The notes: generated by a model from the sequence alone, not told the origin. Shown: positions 48,501 through 62,976, counted from the first letter of the stretch. The stretch is 64,000 nt of DNA from Tigriopus japonicus (GCA_010645155.1 CM021320.1:6023247-6087246); one strand, 5' to 3'. Numbers and translations: made by a program.

Positions 48501-51500
48501 TTTGTACCTCTAATTCCAGTTGAAGATAGAGCTCCGTCCAAGTTTCAATTGGTCTCATAACCTTTCACATGACTTGAAGCCATCAACTATCGACGAAATG
48601 ACGACGAGATGAAGTGCGAGGCTCCCAAAGCTGTTCACTCTCATTATTAGATAAACGAACCATTTGCTTCAATTCTCAACCAGTCAGGGGAGTTCATCAC
48701 GCTCCAAGTGAGTGAAAACTTGAAGGAACCGTTCAGAATTGGTTTAAACACCCACGTTGATGTGAAGGGTGAATGAGGGGCTCAAAAAAAGTAGATTAAT
48801 TCAAGCTCAAAGGGTCCAAGAGGGGGCCCGTCGTTCTTAGAAACTGATTGGAAATGGGAGGGGGCACTGCATTAGAATGTTGATGATGATAGTGATTTCA
48901 GTAGAGATTTGTCCGAAAGATTGGGCTGAATCGTGAGGGGAATTTTTCCATAGAAGAAAAAGTCTCCTTTTTTGCTCCATGAAATACTCTTCAACGAAGG
49001 GTTGGTTGAACGCGAGCCAGTGAAATTATGTCAGGTTTCACACCCCTTGAATCCGAGTTTTGCACTTATTCTATCTTTTGAACTGGAATCTGTCCAAGTC
49101 TTCTACCTATCTAGTCCACCTCTTGAAAACTCTGATGGTCTAGTACAGCAATAAGTACGTACGTTATTGCTCAGTCCAACGCGTCAAGCTGGAGTTATAA
49201 AGGAGAAAGAGCTCCACAACCATCTCAAAAGAAACACACCCTAATAGATTGCCATTTTGATCACCCTTTGGTCTGGAAATAACCAGAGTACGCTTACCTG
49301 ATCAGAAAGTGAGGTTAGCTCAGCCCTTCCAGGGTTGAAATCGGTTGAAATCTGCGGTTTTCACATAATAATTCACCTCGATTTCTGTCACTCACACAGC
49401 AGTGTCCTTCTTCATGGACGCATATTGTTCTTTCTTGTACACCACCAGCAAGCACGTCTTGGAACTGAAGAGAAAGGCCAAAAGGCTTTAGCAAGACAGG
49501 GGGGAGGAAGAGAGCAGGAAAGACTCACCAAGGGAAGCGGGGGAAAGAAAGAGCCAGCAACCTTTTTAGGGCGTGGAAGGCCAGCCTGAAAGGCAGGAGA
49601 AACTCCAGGGAGAGCACCAGCATAAGGGGGAATGAAGGCCTCTTCTTCCAAGGCACGCGGGGTCTTGCCTATCGATCCCTGGTGGGGCCAACAAGTCCAC
49701 TTGGCGATTCCAGGGAACAGTCCCATTGACGTAGGATGTACAACTAATTCAAAGGGTCCGTTTTCACGGACAATCTAGGGTGCCGAGAAGGTTTACATTT
49801 GCTCTTTGTGTGGACATTGACAGCTTAAGAAGTCGATGAATGTAGGTTCCAAATCTTGGTTGGAAAATAAAACCATCAATGTTGAGTATTCCATTTCATC
49901 CCCCATCGACGCGGTGGTAGAACGTTTTTGGGGTGTGGTCACCCCTCTATGGAGCCAATTTGGAACTTTGGAACTAGAGTGAGAGTAGAAGGAGGGAGGA
50001 AAGAGCAAGGAAAACCGGCGAGAACGAGCTAGGCCAGAGCCTCCTCCAAAAACCTTGTAGCCTCCAATCCTCGTGGAGAGACCACTAAGGCAAACAGAGA
50101 AAGCCTGGACCAAAAGGCTCTTTCGATCTATTTACTGGGACCGTTGATTCAGGGTTCCTTGACGTCATAAGGTTCTTTTACATGAACGTTTTCTGTTCCT
50201 TTTTTGAAAAATGGACTTCTTCACATTTGGATTTCAGAATTTTTTTTCCCGACTAGAAAACACGGAAAGAGGATTTATGTTGCGTAGCTTGTAACTTTGG
50301 GAACACTGGCCAGAAAGCAAGATCATATCTTGAATACTTAACAGCCCGAGGTCGGAGGAAGTAAAACAGGCTCTTGGAACTGGATAACCCCTAGCTCAAG
50401 GAAAGGGAACAATTTCGAGCGTGGGTGACGCGCAAGTTTTGTGCTTGGTCCCTTGGGTTCTTGGGTCCACAGTGCTTGTGAAACGATGTGGGACGATCTC
50501 ATCTAGAAGGTCCTAATGACTGGGGGGCACGGAGCTATTCATTCGAGATACAGGAAATCCAGATAATCGTCCTACTCACACTTTGCGTGTGCCTTACACC
50601 GCGACGATTTAAGTAGGCATTGGTCCTATATATATTTTAGGTTGTATCGTTTTTTTGGCTTTCGAGTTAATTTACAACAATGTTTTGACAGCCTTGGAGA
50701 GTAACTGTTTTAAAGAGAGGCAATACGGTCTGAAATAAAAAAGTTTTTACTATTCTTGGGATGGGTAAAATTTTGCACAAATTCAAAGAACCTCCAGCAA
50801 AACAAGTTCAAAATTTAGACCGCAAGCAAAGTTGGATTCGCGTTCAGAAGATATTAGTGATCGCTTTACTGCGAAGAAAATAACATTTCACAGACAACTA
50901 ATACGTTGAACTTCGAATCCTTGAATATATTTCAAAACCAAGCCCTGAAGAGTTTTCAAGTAACATAATGGAATCAAGAGGTTTAGAGAGTTGTGTTCAA
51001 AACAAAGCGAGAGGTTTAGTTTTAATCTACGTGTCTTCGTGCATTTAAATAATTACTCTGCCATTCTCGACAAAGCTAGCATTAAATGTCAGTCAATGTT
51101 TTTTGCCGCGAAAGGTCCGGTTAAATGTCTGCATGACTTCTTTGATTAAATATTTAGCAATTGTTTCCTACATGGTTGTTGCTGCCTACTCTGCCAAATT
51201 TTAGGGTTGAGTTTGTGATGATTTTGGCATGGTGACCATTACCCAACTGTCAAATAGTGATCAACAACTTAAACTTGATCCAAACTGCAATTGTCAATTG
51301 TCTAGATTTCTGCTTCTTGATCTACTTCAAAACAATATATATTGCTCCAAAGAACACGATTTTGCAACAACTGACGCATCAAATTTGAGGCATTTTTTTG
51401 ACTTTTTTAGGGCACCCTGCTGAAAGGCGGGCTGATTTTTTGGACACAAGGGTTGTGGGCAAGAAGAAGAGTGCAGGGTCCAGGAAACGAACTGGGAACA

Positions 51501-54500
51501 TCGAAGGCAATTTCCTCCTCCATGGCTGCTGTTGCCATCGTTCTTGACTTAAGCTTGGTGGACAATCCGAACATTGCAGTGCTGTCTGTTGGATTGGAAC
51601 TCAAAAAAGAGCCGTCGGAGCGATAGTTACACCGAAATGTGCTAGTTGTTCTAGTCTTAGATTTGCGCCGTCCACTTGGAAAAGAAAGACCCAAGGGCTA
51701 GTTTAGTTAGGGAAGGAAGCTGTTGAAGCTGAATTGAAGTAGTTGTGGTCCAAGTGAGCTTCAGCTGTGAAAGGCTTCGAAACATAACAAAAATCCCATC
51801 ACAGCCTCCTGTGTGCATGTTATCTCTGGCCATTAATTGCGATTACATGTTCGCGTTGGGCGAATAATTGTTGTGACTGACTAAGTGTACTTCTGTATCG
51901 TATCTGCAGAGAAAAGGGAAAAAATATCTGGGAAAAAGTTTTGTCTGCAACGGAAACTCTTCTATATCTGCAACCACACTTCAGGCACCGTCAGAACACA
52001 CATTGGGAGTCTTTTCATCAGAGAGGTAAGATGTTGGGATCTTTTTATGGTTTGATGTCCTAGATTGGTCATTATTGGCATGAAAGTTGGTTTTCACTTT
52101 GGACAGACGCGACCGGTTTTTGTCTGCTCGGCTAGGCCAAGGGGCGTCTCTAATTTTTTCTTGTCAAGTCATTACCCTGAATCCTTAGATGGATCTGACT
52201 ACCTTGACTTCCCCTTGCGACGACTAGATACACCTGTTCGCCATTTCTCAATATTTGATTGCCGAGTTGCATCATTTTGCAACGTTGTTGAACATCAAAA
52301 ATGCTCTCAGTGGGTTTTATTGTGTAAATAATGGTTCGGGAGAGATGGGGTTCATATCTGGCCTTGTATTGGAAGCTTGCAAACTTTCCATCTATATAGC
52401 TTTGAGGGGTGATGGGTTAGATTGCATTTTGCATTGAGGCATTCAACTTGAAGCTGCCACTCGGGTTGCCAGGGATTTTGTTAACGGTAAGCGATTTCAG
52501 TCGTGTTGGTGCACAGGGAAGACTATGGCTTCCATGGCCGGCATGGTTGGTTAGGTGGTTGGTTGGTAGGTGGACTGATCGGGAGATCTGGACATGTACA
52601 TATCCATCCATCCCCCGCTATGTTGAAGAAGCAGGCTAGCTCGAGCACAACCAGAATCAGCATCGGCCGGGTACTAGAGATTCCCACAGATGTCTCTCTA
52701 GTCTTTATTCTTGGCTACCCCGAATGTGGTGGCGTGCTTGGATGCCGGCAAAGCGCTCCTCAATATAGCCTGCCAAATAACCCTCTGCTACGCTTTTTGA
52801 ATGCACAAAAACACATTTCAGAGTCAGACTTCAATCTCTCCTTGGCCAAGATCAATCCTTACGAACATTCACCCCTTCATAGCACATTCCAAACCCATAT
52901 TCTTCGAGAGCGAGAGAAAGTTTTTTATCTCTCAGTAATCAAGGTTCAATTCCCCCACACTGGTGGACTAATTGTCATCAGTCGCCATTCAAAACGAGAC
53001 CGTGTGTGAAGGCCAGTCTGTTGATTCTGGCCCGTTAAGTGCGTGTTGGTGTGTATTTTGTGATAGCTCGTTTTGAATTTTCCGTGTTTTTACAGTGACA
53101 GACACAATTGATTTGTGACTCTTTACACACCTTGACAGACAATGGAGAGCATTCAGTTCCATGTAAGTTCCTTATTTTCTTTGAATACATTTGGGGATCT
53201 GCTAATGCTTCACTCATCTGCGTTTTCTCATTCTCGTCTCCTTGAGCTTTTCTCTGTCTGTCTGCCATCTTCATCATGCCACTGATCAAAGTCATGATGA
53301 ACTTCTAACACCCATTTCAAGGCGAAAAGCTAACATTTTCAAATACTCGCTTCCATTTCCATTGTGCTTGTGTATATTTTGGGATTTAGCACCTCATGCC
53401 CTTGAACCAATGGATTGATCCAAAGCTCAATTCAAGTGAACCGTGTCCCGATTCAATGTCAATGAAGAGCTTCTGCATAACGTTGAACGATCCATCGAAT
53501 GCATTCTGAGAAGTTTGACAAGTGCGGTGGACTCGTTGTCGATCGGCCTAATTGAGTGCTATGTATTCAAGGTTATCATATTTCAGTGGTTTCAGGTAAC
53601 CTCAAGAGTTGATTGCCTCTTTTTGAGGCGTTGACAAGAAACACAGTACAGCAAAGAAGGTCACTCCTAGATCCTTGTCATTTTGTAGAACTCAATTGAT
53701 TTATAGCCAGTGCAGTTTGGGCGAAGGGTGTACAATACCAAAGAGTAACTCTAGCTCCCGGGATGGAAAGTGAAATCAAGTTAGCACTTCTCTGAGGCTA
53801 AAATAGCATAAGCTTCTTCCCAACCCATCCATAACGTTCTTGCTTGGGCGAGTCAACTCGAATTTTTCGACTTTAGTTTACACCTGGAGTGTTTCTTTCG
53901 CGTTACTTGACCGTAGTCTCAATTTGAAGGAAAAGTTATTTTAAGAGAGGCTATGCTTGGCTTGACCTCTCGTGTTTAAGCCTAATCTCATAAATTTTCA
54001 ACACGCAATCAAAGCAACGGTCGTCGCCCTAAAATGCACCATTGTCGACTTCCAAGAAACCAAACCATCTTCTTGGTCAAGCAAAGTGAGAAAGAGAGAG
54101 AGATAAAGGGAGGGAAAAAAGCAATCTGCCCAGCCCTCAGTTATATAATTGCTTGTTTGATCTTTTCCTCCGTCTGCCTAAAATAAAAATCAAGTTGTAC
54201 GACTTGGGAAAACAACGATTTTTCGGTGGAGGACCAGGTGATGCTGCTTGTCTAAAAGATTTCGAGATTTATGACTTTAATCTTCCCCCCAGAGCAACGG
54301 CTTTTCAGTTCTGTTATCTCAGGAGGAGCTCTGGAAAACGACTAACTTCAAAAGAAAAAAAATGTCGTCTTGATGTCTATCTCGGGCGTCTTATTTTTAA
54401 AGGAGACAAGTGTGATTCCAGTTATTTCACTACAGTCAAGTCAAAAGGTTCCTTGTTCAGTTTGAGCACCAATTACCATGTCTGCAGAAGCGTTCCTAAT

Positions 54501-57500
54501 CGCTCGCATTATCCTCAATGCTCTATTTAGTTGTCAATTGATTCACTTGACGATCCTTGAATGAGCGACTCCAATCTGCCACTTGAAAGGACACCAACTT
54601 CCAGAGATTTGTAATTCTCTTGGCATCGCTAACGCTGGGATTGTTTCCCAATGATCATCTCTTGGTTGGAGACTTCCGCGCGGCATCCACGAACGTAACA
54701 TAACGGCTTATCATCTCCACTTATCACAACTAAACTTGCAGAGGCGGAGAGGCAATCCTCGAGGCTTTAAGAAACGCCCACACATTGGGAGACTTGATTC
54801 AAATCCAGTTCAGAGCCAAAAGACAGTGGTCAGGGTCTTTCCTCGGATGGTTGGTTGGTGTGATGTGCGACGTCATTTATTGCGCATATCGATTGAGCCA
54901 GTCTAGGGTTTTGAACATAATATGGCACAAACAATGTGTGGGGGGACATGACAAGGTCCATAAATCCTCGAGGGATTATGGATGGAAAGCATGTAATGGA
55001 CTGATACGTAGACATTGGTGTCCTATTTTGGAACGTCTCCCTTCTCGTTTTGGAAGATCCAAGTTCGATTCGTTGATTGATCCCGATTGGTTCTCGTTCA
55101 TTTTTCGGGAATTCGCCTCATCATATAGAACAGTAGTGGATTGAACAATTTTCAAGAGAGACTTGTGGAGGATGTGATTTTGGCGTATCATTCATTCCCT
55201 CAGACAAGCATTTAAAGTCATTGAAGAGATGGTTGATAATCTCTTCGCTCACGCACCTGCTTCAGATGATACTGTTTTTCCTGTTCTTTTACTAGCCAAG
55301 TTATTCTTGAACAAAAGTCGACCCTCGCCTCGCTCATTTGCTCGGTTGGTCTAGCACAAAGGGCTTATTGAATCAAAGTTCAATGCAATGGAGGTGATGG
55401 ATGATCCTCTGGAATTGCTTAATAATTAATCCCTCGAGAACAGCAAGTGTATCGAGTCATTTTTCTTCGACACCACTTCCACCGTACGATCTGAACTCCA
55501 GTTGTTTTGGAGATGCAAAACGATGACATTCGGAGCAATCAACGTGGATATGAGCTGGTGAATGGCGAGCTATAGGCACACACCCGAAAAAGGCAATAGT
55601 AAAAAGGTTTTATTGTGCAAATCCCCGTCCCACATGACCGTAAAGTACATTATACCTCCCACTTCATCTTCGGTTGAACTTGAACTAAAAGTACGATATC
55701 ACCATGGAAAATAGCAGTTTATTTTTTTACTTTTCCTGTGGTGCTCGTACGTATCCTCATCGGACCTTGACATTATATGATTAGTGGAATGAGCCGTTGC
55801 ACGAGAACCTGTTATCGGAAACAATTGGATTAATTAACCAAGTTAATTTGCATACGTTATGTGACCCAACCACATACGGTATATTTACAACGATTAGGGT
55901 AACTTGGAGTTTTGAGACTGTCTGTGAAAGTCAGCTACAAAACGTGCATTCCTGAATGCTGGTATAAAATGGCTAAATGCCAAAAGAGTGCAAAATGATC
56001 GTCGTCTCAAACATGATGGATTGCTTTTAGAGCCGCCGTCATGGATTTCCTGTCGTCTAATGGAAGAGACAGAGATTATCTGCGATCTTGAGCTTTACCA
56101 ATACCCAATGTTCATTTGGAAGAAGAGATTTCGCCTCGTATCTTTTTTTGGGGGGTGATCCTCGAGCGATCTCTGTTTGAGAGATTTCTAAAGTGGTTTG
56201 CTATAGGACAACATGTTGTAAAGTATATGGCGTTCGTTGCCAGTTTTGTACATATGACCTTCAGCGAGACGAGGATTGACTAAACTAGGCCAGGGTAGAG
56301 GATGTTGGCGGTTGTTTATGGCTTCACTAGTCAATACAATGACGAGAGATTTTTATCCTATTGACAACGATATCACGGCGTTTGACGCCACTATTATTAG
56401 GGGATCCCGAATTGGAGCTTTTATACCAGTTGAAGCAACACATCAGACAAAACACGTGTTAGAACTAGAGCTATCCATCAGATTGACCTCTGCCACCGTC
56501 AGATCACTCCATAGGTTGAGTTATCCCAGCAGAATCTCGTCAAAGCGAAATAGAGGTCTCTGTGGTCTCCTGCGCTTGGTTCCGAACCAATCTACTTCCT
56601 CTCGTTTTCCCCTTCATTCCTAACGCTCAGTAGCTCAGTGGCACCTTGCAGAAGAGGAGCAGCAGTGCTAAGACTACGTAGTCTTAGTCAATTCAACAAG
56701 GCAAGTGCAGAGACTGTTTTCCCTCATCATCCATGGATAAACGTGATGGAAGTCTTGGAAGTTCCTGCTCGGGGTCTCCTGACTGAAGACTGAGTGTGTG
56801 CATGGACTACGTACTACATACGTATGTGAGCTGCTACCGCCAATCCCCAATGCAATGGAAGGATCCCCTGAACGAACGATGAACGAGGGAGGAGGGAGAG
56901 AAGTATACTACTACTTATTTACCTGTACGCTCGTACAGATTCACTTGGCATACTCCAAGTAGTAGAGAAGAGGGAAGCGCAGTGCAAAATTCAAGAAATT
57001 CCTCCACCACCTCGTGGACTTGTCGATTGCGATGATGGTGGAGGCAGTCTAGAGGTCTCCCCTGGTTTTCCTTCAATCCAACAGTGAAGTCTGCTTCTTG
57101 GTCCGTAGCGAGGAGGATTCTAGTGGAAAACAAACTCGATTGGCCATTTGTTTCTTCTCGGAACGAATAATCAATCGTGAGTTCATTCCAACAATTCATA
57201 GAAAGTGAGTTCACGTCCTCAGGGGTCATTTGGCATACGCATACCTACCTCTAAGACTACTGTACACCTCTGACCTAGTTCCCACTTGAAGCATGTCTGT
57301 GATTTTGGGGTGACTTGAGACCCAAAATGTGAGTGAGTGTGTCTTGTGATCTTCGTTTTCTCCGTGATGACCTCTGTCCTTTCCTTCTCTCACTCGTGAA
57401 GGATGGGTTGTCATAACTACAAATTTAGGATGAGTTGGGTTCTTGTGTTCTAAAGACTTGATGGGTATGGATTCACTTTTCACGAATCGGAGTTCATGCA

Positions 57501-59441
57501 TGTCCGTCTCAAGTTCCAGCATTATTTCCACGGGACAAGCGGATTTGCATTTTGTAGGCCGATCTCTCTGATTTTATGGAGTAGCCGGAGATAGTTTTTC
57601 TCAACCCACTCATGTAGAAGCTAGTTTGATGACTGTTGTGGAATCACTGGAATCCAGTTCCTTATCTGATCTGAATGGTGCCTTTTGGTTCAAAAGAACC
57701 ATCATTTGTCAACAGAGAAAAGTTTCATTCACCAATTTAAGTTTGATGCAACCTCCAAGCACCAACTTCCAAGACAGTGAGAATATACCAAGGAAGTCAT
57801 CATTTGTAAGCGGCAGCTTCATTTTCACCTGTTGTAATTAGTCCGCTTCAACATTTTGGAAGTAGAGAACATCCTCAAGAAGTTGGCAATTGCATTATAA
57901 TTCAAAATCATGTCTGATGAGTTGGCATGCTCTGATCCATCAGGAATGAATGAACGAAGGGCTCGCTATGCATCACATCCAGTTTTAATTGCAAAATTTT
58001 GTCACTCAAAAACTCACACCACCATGAACAATGAGTCATGTGTGCCTTCAAATAACTTTTTTGCGCTCTTTTGTGAGCATAGAGATACTGAACCTAGATT
58101 AGCTTTCACTGGCCATAGAGAAAAAGTTTTTTTTAGGATTCTCAAAAATTGTAAAATATATTTTGCATCACCAAGAGCCAAAAAGTTACCTGATAACTAG
58201 TCCACCAATAAGACTCTGAGGCCAAAGAAAACTTTTGAAAGTAAGAGCTTGAGCTTCAACAGCAAATTTACATTTACCTTTTTTGAAAATAATTCTGCAA
58301 AAATCTGCAAAAATCTAATACTTTGCTTTTTGCGGACAACTTAATCTAAACTTTGCAATGAAGACAAATCATATTGCCATTCGAAGAATATTTTTCACTT
58401 ATATAATATTGGAATTTTCAAATCAAACTGTTTTTGTGCATAAGAAAAAAACTGGTTTCCAGAACAGAATCCGGCAATGTTTCTTTTTTGTTTTCAATGT
58501 CATTTTTAGCCATTATGACTTTGGTCCTTCAAACTTGAGCCATTTTTTCGAATTTTTCATCAATTACTGTCAACTTTTGAATGGATTTCAATCTAGTTTT
58601 TTCCGAAAAAATCAAGTTCAAATCCTGGTTCCAATTTTGATTGTTCTGAAATGAATGTCTCTATGTCGCCAAATTTGATTTGAGAGTGTGTGTATTGTTT
58701 AGCCTTACTTATGCCCCTCGTTGGAAGTCCTTCTGAAGGAGGGATGGAACAGGTAGAATTTTTCCGTAGTGGGCCTATGAATCATTCACTGTTTGTTGAA
58801 TGCAAACGTGAATACCAACCACAAGTGTTCAAATGGCTCGATAATTTGATCGCTACAATTCAAACAATTCATTTGCATCGTGTTGGTATTTCAATACTTT
58901 TTTACCCTTGATTTCGTGAATGAAAAAACAGAGCTCGTCAAGTGCAGACAAGGTCTTCTCTGACTCATCATGCAATTGATTGCTTGTGGTTGACCAAAAA
59001 GCTTGTCATTCATCGGTTCGGCATTTGTTTGTCGAGCCGCATTAAACTGTCGTTTGTTTCAACCCCTCTCAACGACTTTGCCGATCAGATTAAAACGGCG
59101 CTCTCTGAAATGGAATGAACTTCACCGCTACCTAGCATTCGTATTTGCAACGATTGCATGCTCGCAAAGCACGGATGCGCTTTCTCAATTGGGTTGTCAG
59201 AGCTCTGGAAACAGACAAATGTCATTAGTGTCGGCTTCATTAACTAACAACAAAAACATCTTCGCTTTCCCCTGCTCGTCATTTGTTTCTTTTGCCTCGT
59301 CGTTGAATGTCCCAATTTCGAATGCTGACGGGGTTCTCGTTGTCATTACACGTCTATTGTGTTCTCCATTACAGAGAGTCCTGGGGATTCGTCCCGGTCA
59401 TGAGTATTGCCGCACGGTTTGGTCCCCGATAGCCTATCCGA

Positions 59442-62400
59442 ATGTCGACTGATCAGCCCCACACTCGAAATCGCAACACCCACCACCACACCCCAAGACG
59501 AAATCAAGCGAGCTCACATGCAGTGGATGCTGAGCTAGACCTCAATTGCAACAGTGATCCCAATCAGAACTCGCGTGAGCGCAAACCCTCCTACGTAGGG
59601 TTATCGTGTGCCGTGAGTGGCTACAGTAATTATATTCGGTATTCCTCACCGGATGGAAGGCGCATCACGCCTCCTGCTCAGATCCCAGTCAGTTCCAATC
59701 CACAAACCTTGAATTCAGTCACGATGGTTCTACACCAAGATGCCAATTTGCGTCAGACCAATGGTCGATTGGCCGCCAACGGTACCGATGTCACCGATCG
59801 GGCCTATTATCCCGCGTCGCACACGCGGAAAATCACTCACCTGGGGGAAACCACAACAATCGAGACGGTCACAAAGTTCTATACGTCTAATCCTCGTAAA
59901 TTCAATAATGGACCTCGAGATGCCTCCCCTAATGGCTCTGATTCTGGAGCTGAATCTGGGGGATCCCTAACCGGTCTATCGACACCTAACAACAATAACA
60001 ACAATCATGTAAATGGCGGCAATCTGGTTCAGCGACAAATTGAACGTCTCTATGGCGGGAAGATTCAATCTGTGCGTTGCCGCTCAAGTCCCGAGTCAGA
60101 CACGCCTAGTGGTGACGAGACCAATGGCGTAACCTCCCCCATTAACGGTGAGAACGACCGCAAGAGTTCCGGAGGGTTCTTTGCCAAGCGATTTGGCGTC
60201 TCCAAACCCAGGGACTCGAATCCCGCGTCTGGGGAATCCTTTCTGGAGGAGAAGGCCAGAAACGGATCCAATCCCCTCGAGTTCAAACCCCTAAAAGTGC
60301 CTGCTGTGTTTCGACTCCTTCGTCCCGAGTTTAGGGAGCAGCTTAAGAGTAACAGCTGTCAAATCCCCACAGATCAAATCACTCCCCCGAAGAAGCCTTC
60401 ACGTACATCGACGGCCGAGCGTATCATTCCCATTCAGAGAGTCAGTCCGTCATCCAAGGATTTGACACCAACGCCTCGGGTCGTGTCGCCTCCGGCCAAG
60501 GAGAAAAAGTCAGATCCTGTGGAATCTCCTGCCAATGGATCAGCTCATTCGTCCATCGGGAGGATCATCCCCATTCAACGTGTGTCCAAGACCAATCTTG
60601 AGATTGATCTGAGCAAGAAGCCGGCTCTTCCTGTTAAGCCGCAATCTTCCCCCACGCCCACCTCGCGGCCTTCTTTAATTCAGAACGCTCCTGAGATGCA
60701 CAGCCCCACGTTGGTCTCCAATTGTGTCAAGAATTCCCCTCTGAACTCACCGGTTGTGTGCAAAACCGGGGACGATATCCGAGAGGACTTTATCAGCGCT
60801 CGTAAGAATCTTGAACAAGATATTCAAGAGGCCGAAATCGACGCCGAAATCGAGAAAGAAGCCCCGTCCTGTCCTTCTTTGGACGAGATCCCTGACTACG
60901 ATCACGACCAATATGAGACCTTGGGTGGGGTGAAGGAACGCTCTTTCCTCGGGACAATCATTGAAGAAGACAACGAGTCCACTGCTTCAGGTAGTCAGCT
61001 CAATCTAGCGGCCTCCAGAAACGGAGGTCATTCGCAATCTGTGATGAATCAAACGCATGATGTACGTCCAATCGAACCTGAGTTGAACCCTTTGGCCGGG
61101 ATCCCTCCTGAGGTCAAGGATGGACACTATTTCATCAAGGTAAGATCAGTGCATGTTTTGCTCGTAGAAGTGACGCTTGTGTTGATTTAGTTCTTAGAAA
61201 TGATTTAACTGAATTTATAAGATGCCGTTCATGTTTTCATTTTTGAAAAATACTCGGCACGCTAGAAAGACCTGAAAAATATGGAAAATTTTATTGCTCT
61301 GTAAGCTTTGTGAAATTTTGAAACGGTTTGGTTAAATGTTGAAAATATTCCTTCATTGCAAGGGCTCATTTTTGTGTTTCTTCCATATTCCATTTTTCCA
61401 AATTCCATCGCTCAACATTGGCACTTTAAAGGAGCATAAATGTGAGTTAACAACTCGAATTTATGAGTGATTTACAAGCGATGAATGTGGAATCGCTCTA
61501 GTTCTATAAAATACGCTTTTACGAAATGTGGAAGAGGTCACAAAGGGTGTCAATGTTTCTTCTTGTAACGCTCAAGTTTCATTGCAGTTGTTGGAGAATG
61601 AGATTTTCAAGTTTGAGGAACAAGTTTGCGAATTTGAAGAAGATTTGAATAATCCATCGCTCTCAGAAGATATCCGGGACAGTCTTTTGGCCGCCATTGG
61701 CAAGGCCAAGCTCTTGATGGCCCAAAAACTGGCTCAATTCAAAGGACTCTGTATTAAAAATATTGTGAGTATTCCACTCAAAAAGAGTATTCTTCATATG
61801 TTATTCTGACAGTTATTGCTCTTTTTTACAGACCATCAAGATTGAAGAAGACCCATTCGTTCCCACTTTAGCTGATTTGGCAGGATTCTGGGATATGGTC
61901 TACATTCAAGTAGAACATATTCACGAATTATTTGCTGAACTCGCTATAATTCGAGAAAACGGTTGGAAGCGACCAGAGGTACGAATTTTATTTCCAAATG
62001 GATTGTAACTGGCCTTGTGGGTTTAAAGCCATGAATCCAAAAACTTTTGATCAAATATTGAATTCCTTTTGGGCAGAAAAGTAAAAAAAAAACTCAAAGC
62101 ATTAAAAAAAATGAGTTTCGCAAAGTAAATGGAACTAAACATTTTTCAAGTGAACGTTACGAGATTTATAAAATAACCTACAAACTAATACTTTTTAACG
62201 TTCAAAAGGTTATTTTGAAGTCTTCCTTGCAAAAAAATTGATAATTTCAAAAATGCGTGCCTTTTGAAACGGTAGATGGCATTACTTCGAGGTTGGTGTT
62301 TCTCACTTTAAAATCGGGTTTGGTTGTATTTGGTTCTCCCTTCAAGACCAAAACGACCCCATGTTTAAGACCTATCTTATGACGTTTCAGAATTTGGAAT

Positions 62401-62648
62401 CGGCCATCAGTCCCCACTCCAATCGGACCACTCCCACCTCCACCAATGGAACGCCCAAAGCCAAAGTTCGAAAGACACCCACATCGGGAGGCAAGGCCAA
62501 GAAGTCTCCTCAACAATCGGAGGCTGCCAAGGCGCGGGATGAAGCCCGAAAGAAAATGTTGGAGGAGCGCAAAAAGCAGATGAAGGCCAAACAGATGCAA
62601 AACCAAGATGGGAATCCAAAGAATGGCGAGCTTTTCGTTCAATTTTGA
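59442..62648 (+). CDS. vlc: Vulcan/GKAP (DLGAP) family scaffold protein, 759 aa, four coding exons
   Basis: Coding exons: 59442-61139, 61588-61764, 61832-61978 and 62391-62648, all joined in phase 0 by GT-AG introns. The ATG at 59442 is the first after an in-frame TAG at 59430. The long N-terminal half is Ser/Pro/Asn-rich and disordered-looking, with the motif RIIPIQRVS twice (about residues 326 and 372). The conserved GKAP domain begins at GHYFIK and runs through LLENEIFKFEEQVCEFEEDL, KAKLLMAQKLAQFKGLC and LADLAGFWDMVYIQVEHIHE to ELAIIRENGWK (about 560-671). A basic coiled segment (ARDEARKKMLEERKKQMKAK) follows. DLGAP proteins link PSD-95/DLG guanylate kinase domains to Shank beneath the postsynaptic membrane; Drosophila vulcan is the fly member. 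The C-terminus is ELFVQF, not the QTRL of vertebrate DLGAPs. Upstream 5' exons or alternative starts are possible. Confidence 0.9.
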
Positions 62649-62976
62649 AATAACTGGCGGGACGTTCTGGAGAGCACGAGGAACCAACTAGAAGAAGACG
62701 ACAAATATTTTTGTATACCTTACATCCCCAGGAAGTTATTGATCCCTGAAACTTGAATGCTGACACCTTTACCTATTACATGAGATACCATAGATAACAT
62801 TTAAAGTAACCAAAAGGGGGCACCAACGCACTATTTGACTCCTACCCGCCCCCTTGTCTCGTAATACTACCACCTTGCTTGTACTTTTCTTTTGTTCAAT
62901 CGCGCCAAATCGTGCTTTGAATGAGATGCAGAAAGAAGGCTTCCAGCTTCAGATTTTCGTTATATCTACGAATGAT

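Larger units (their letters stand above)
43578..59441. other. 16-kb gap between divergent RUN and vulcan genes
   Basis: No recognisable coding exon. The left end should hold the 5' UTR and promoter of the RUN gene; 43860-44470 is relatively GC-rich and includes a GA tract. The right end leads to the vulcan start. The 149-codon frame at 59003-59452 (+) overlaps the vulcan start in another frame and shows no family, so it is not called. Frames at 47437-47904 (-), 52503-53009, 54153-54530 and 54785-55144 (+) likewise have no recognisable domain. Untranslated exons and enhancers are expected but not visible. Confidence 0.45.

Noticed and set aside
54785..55144. 119-codon plus-strand frame
   Set aside because: Composition is plausible, but there is no recognisable motif, no splice partners and no neighbouring support.
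59003..59452. 149-codon plus-strand frame just before the vulcan start
   Set aside because: It overlaps the vulcan ATG in a different frame, shows no family features and has no joinable exons; more likely 5' flank or UTR.
61140..61190. Extension of the first vulcan exon beyond GHYFIK
   Set aside because: A GTAAGA donor follows directly and the GKAP domain resumes in the next exon with LLENEI.
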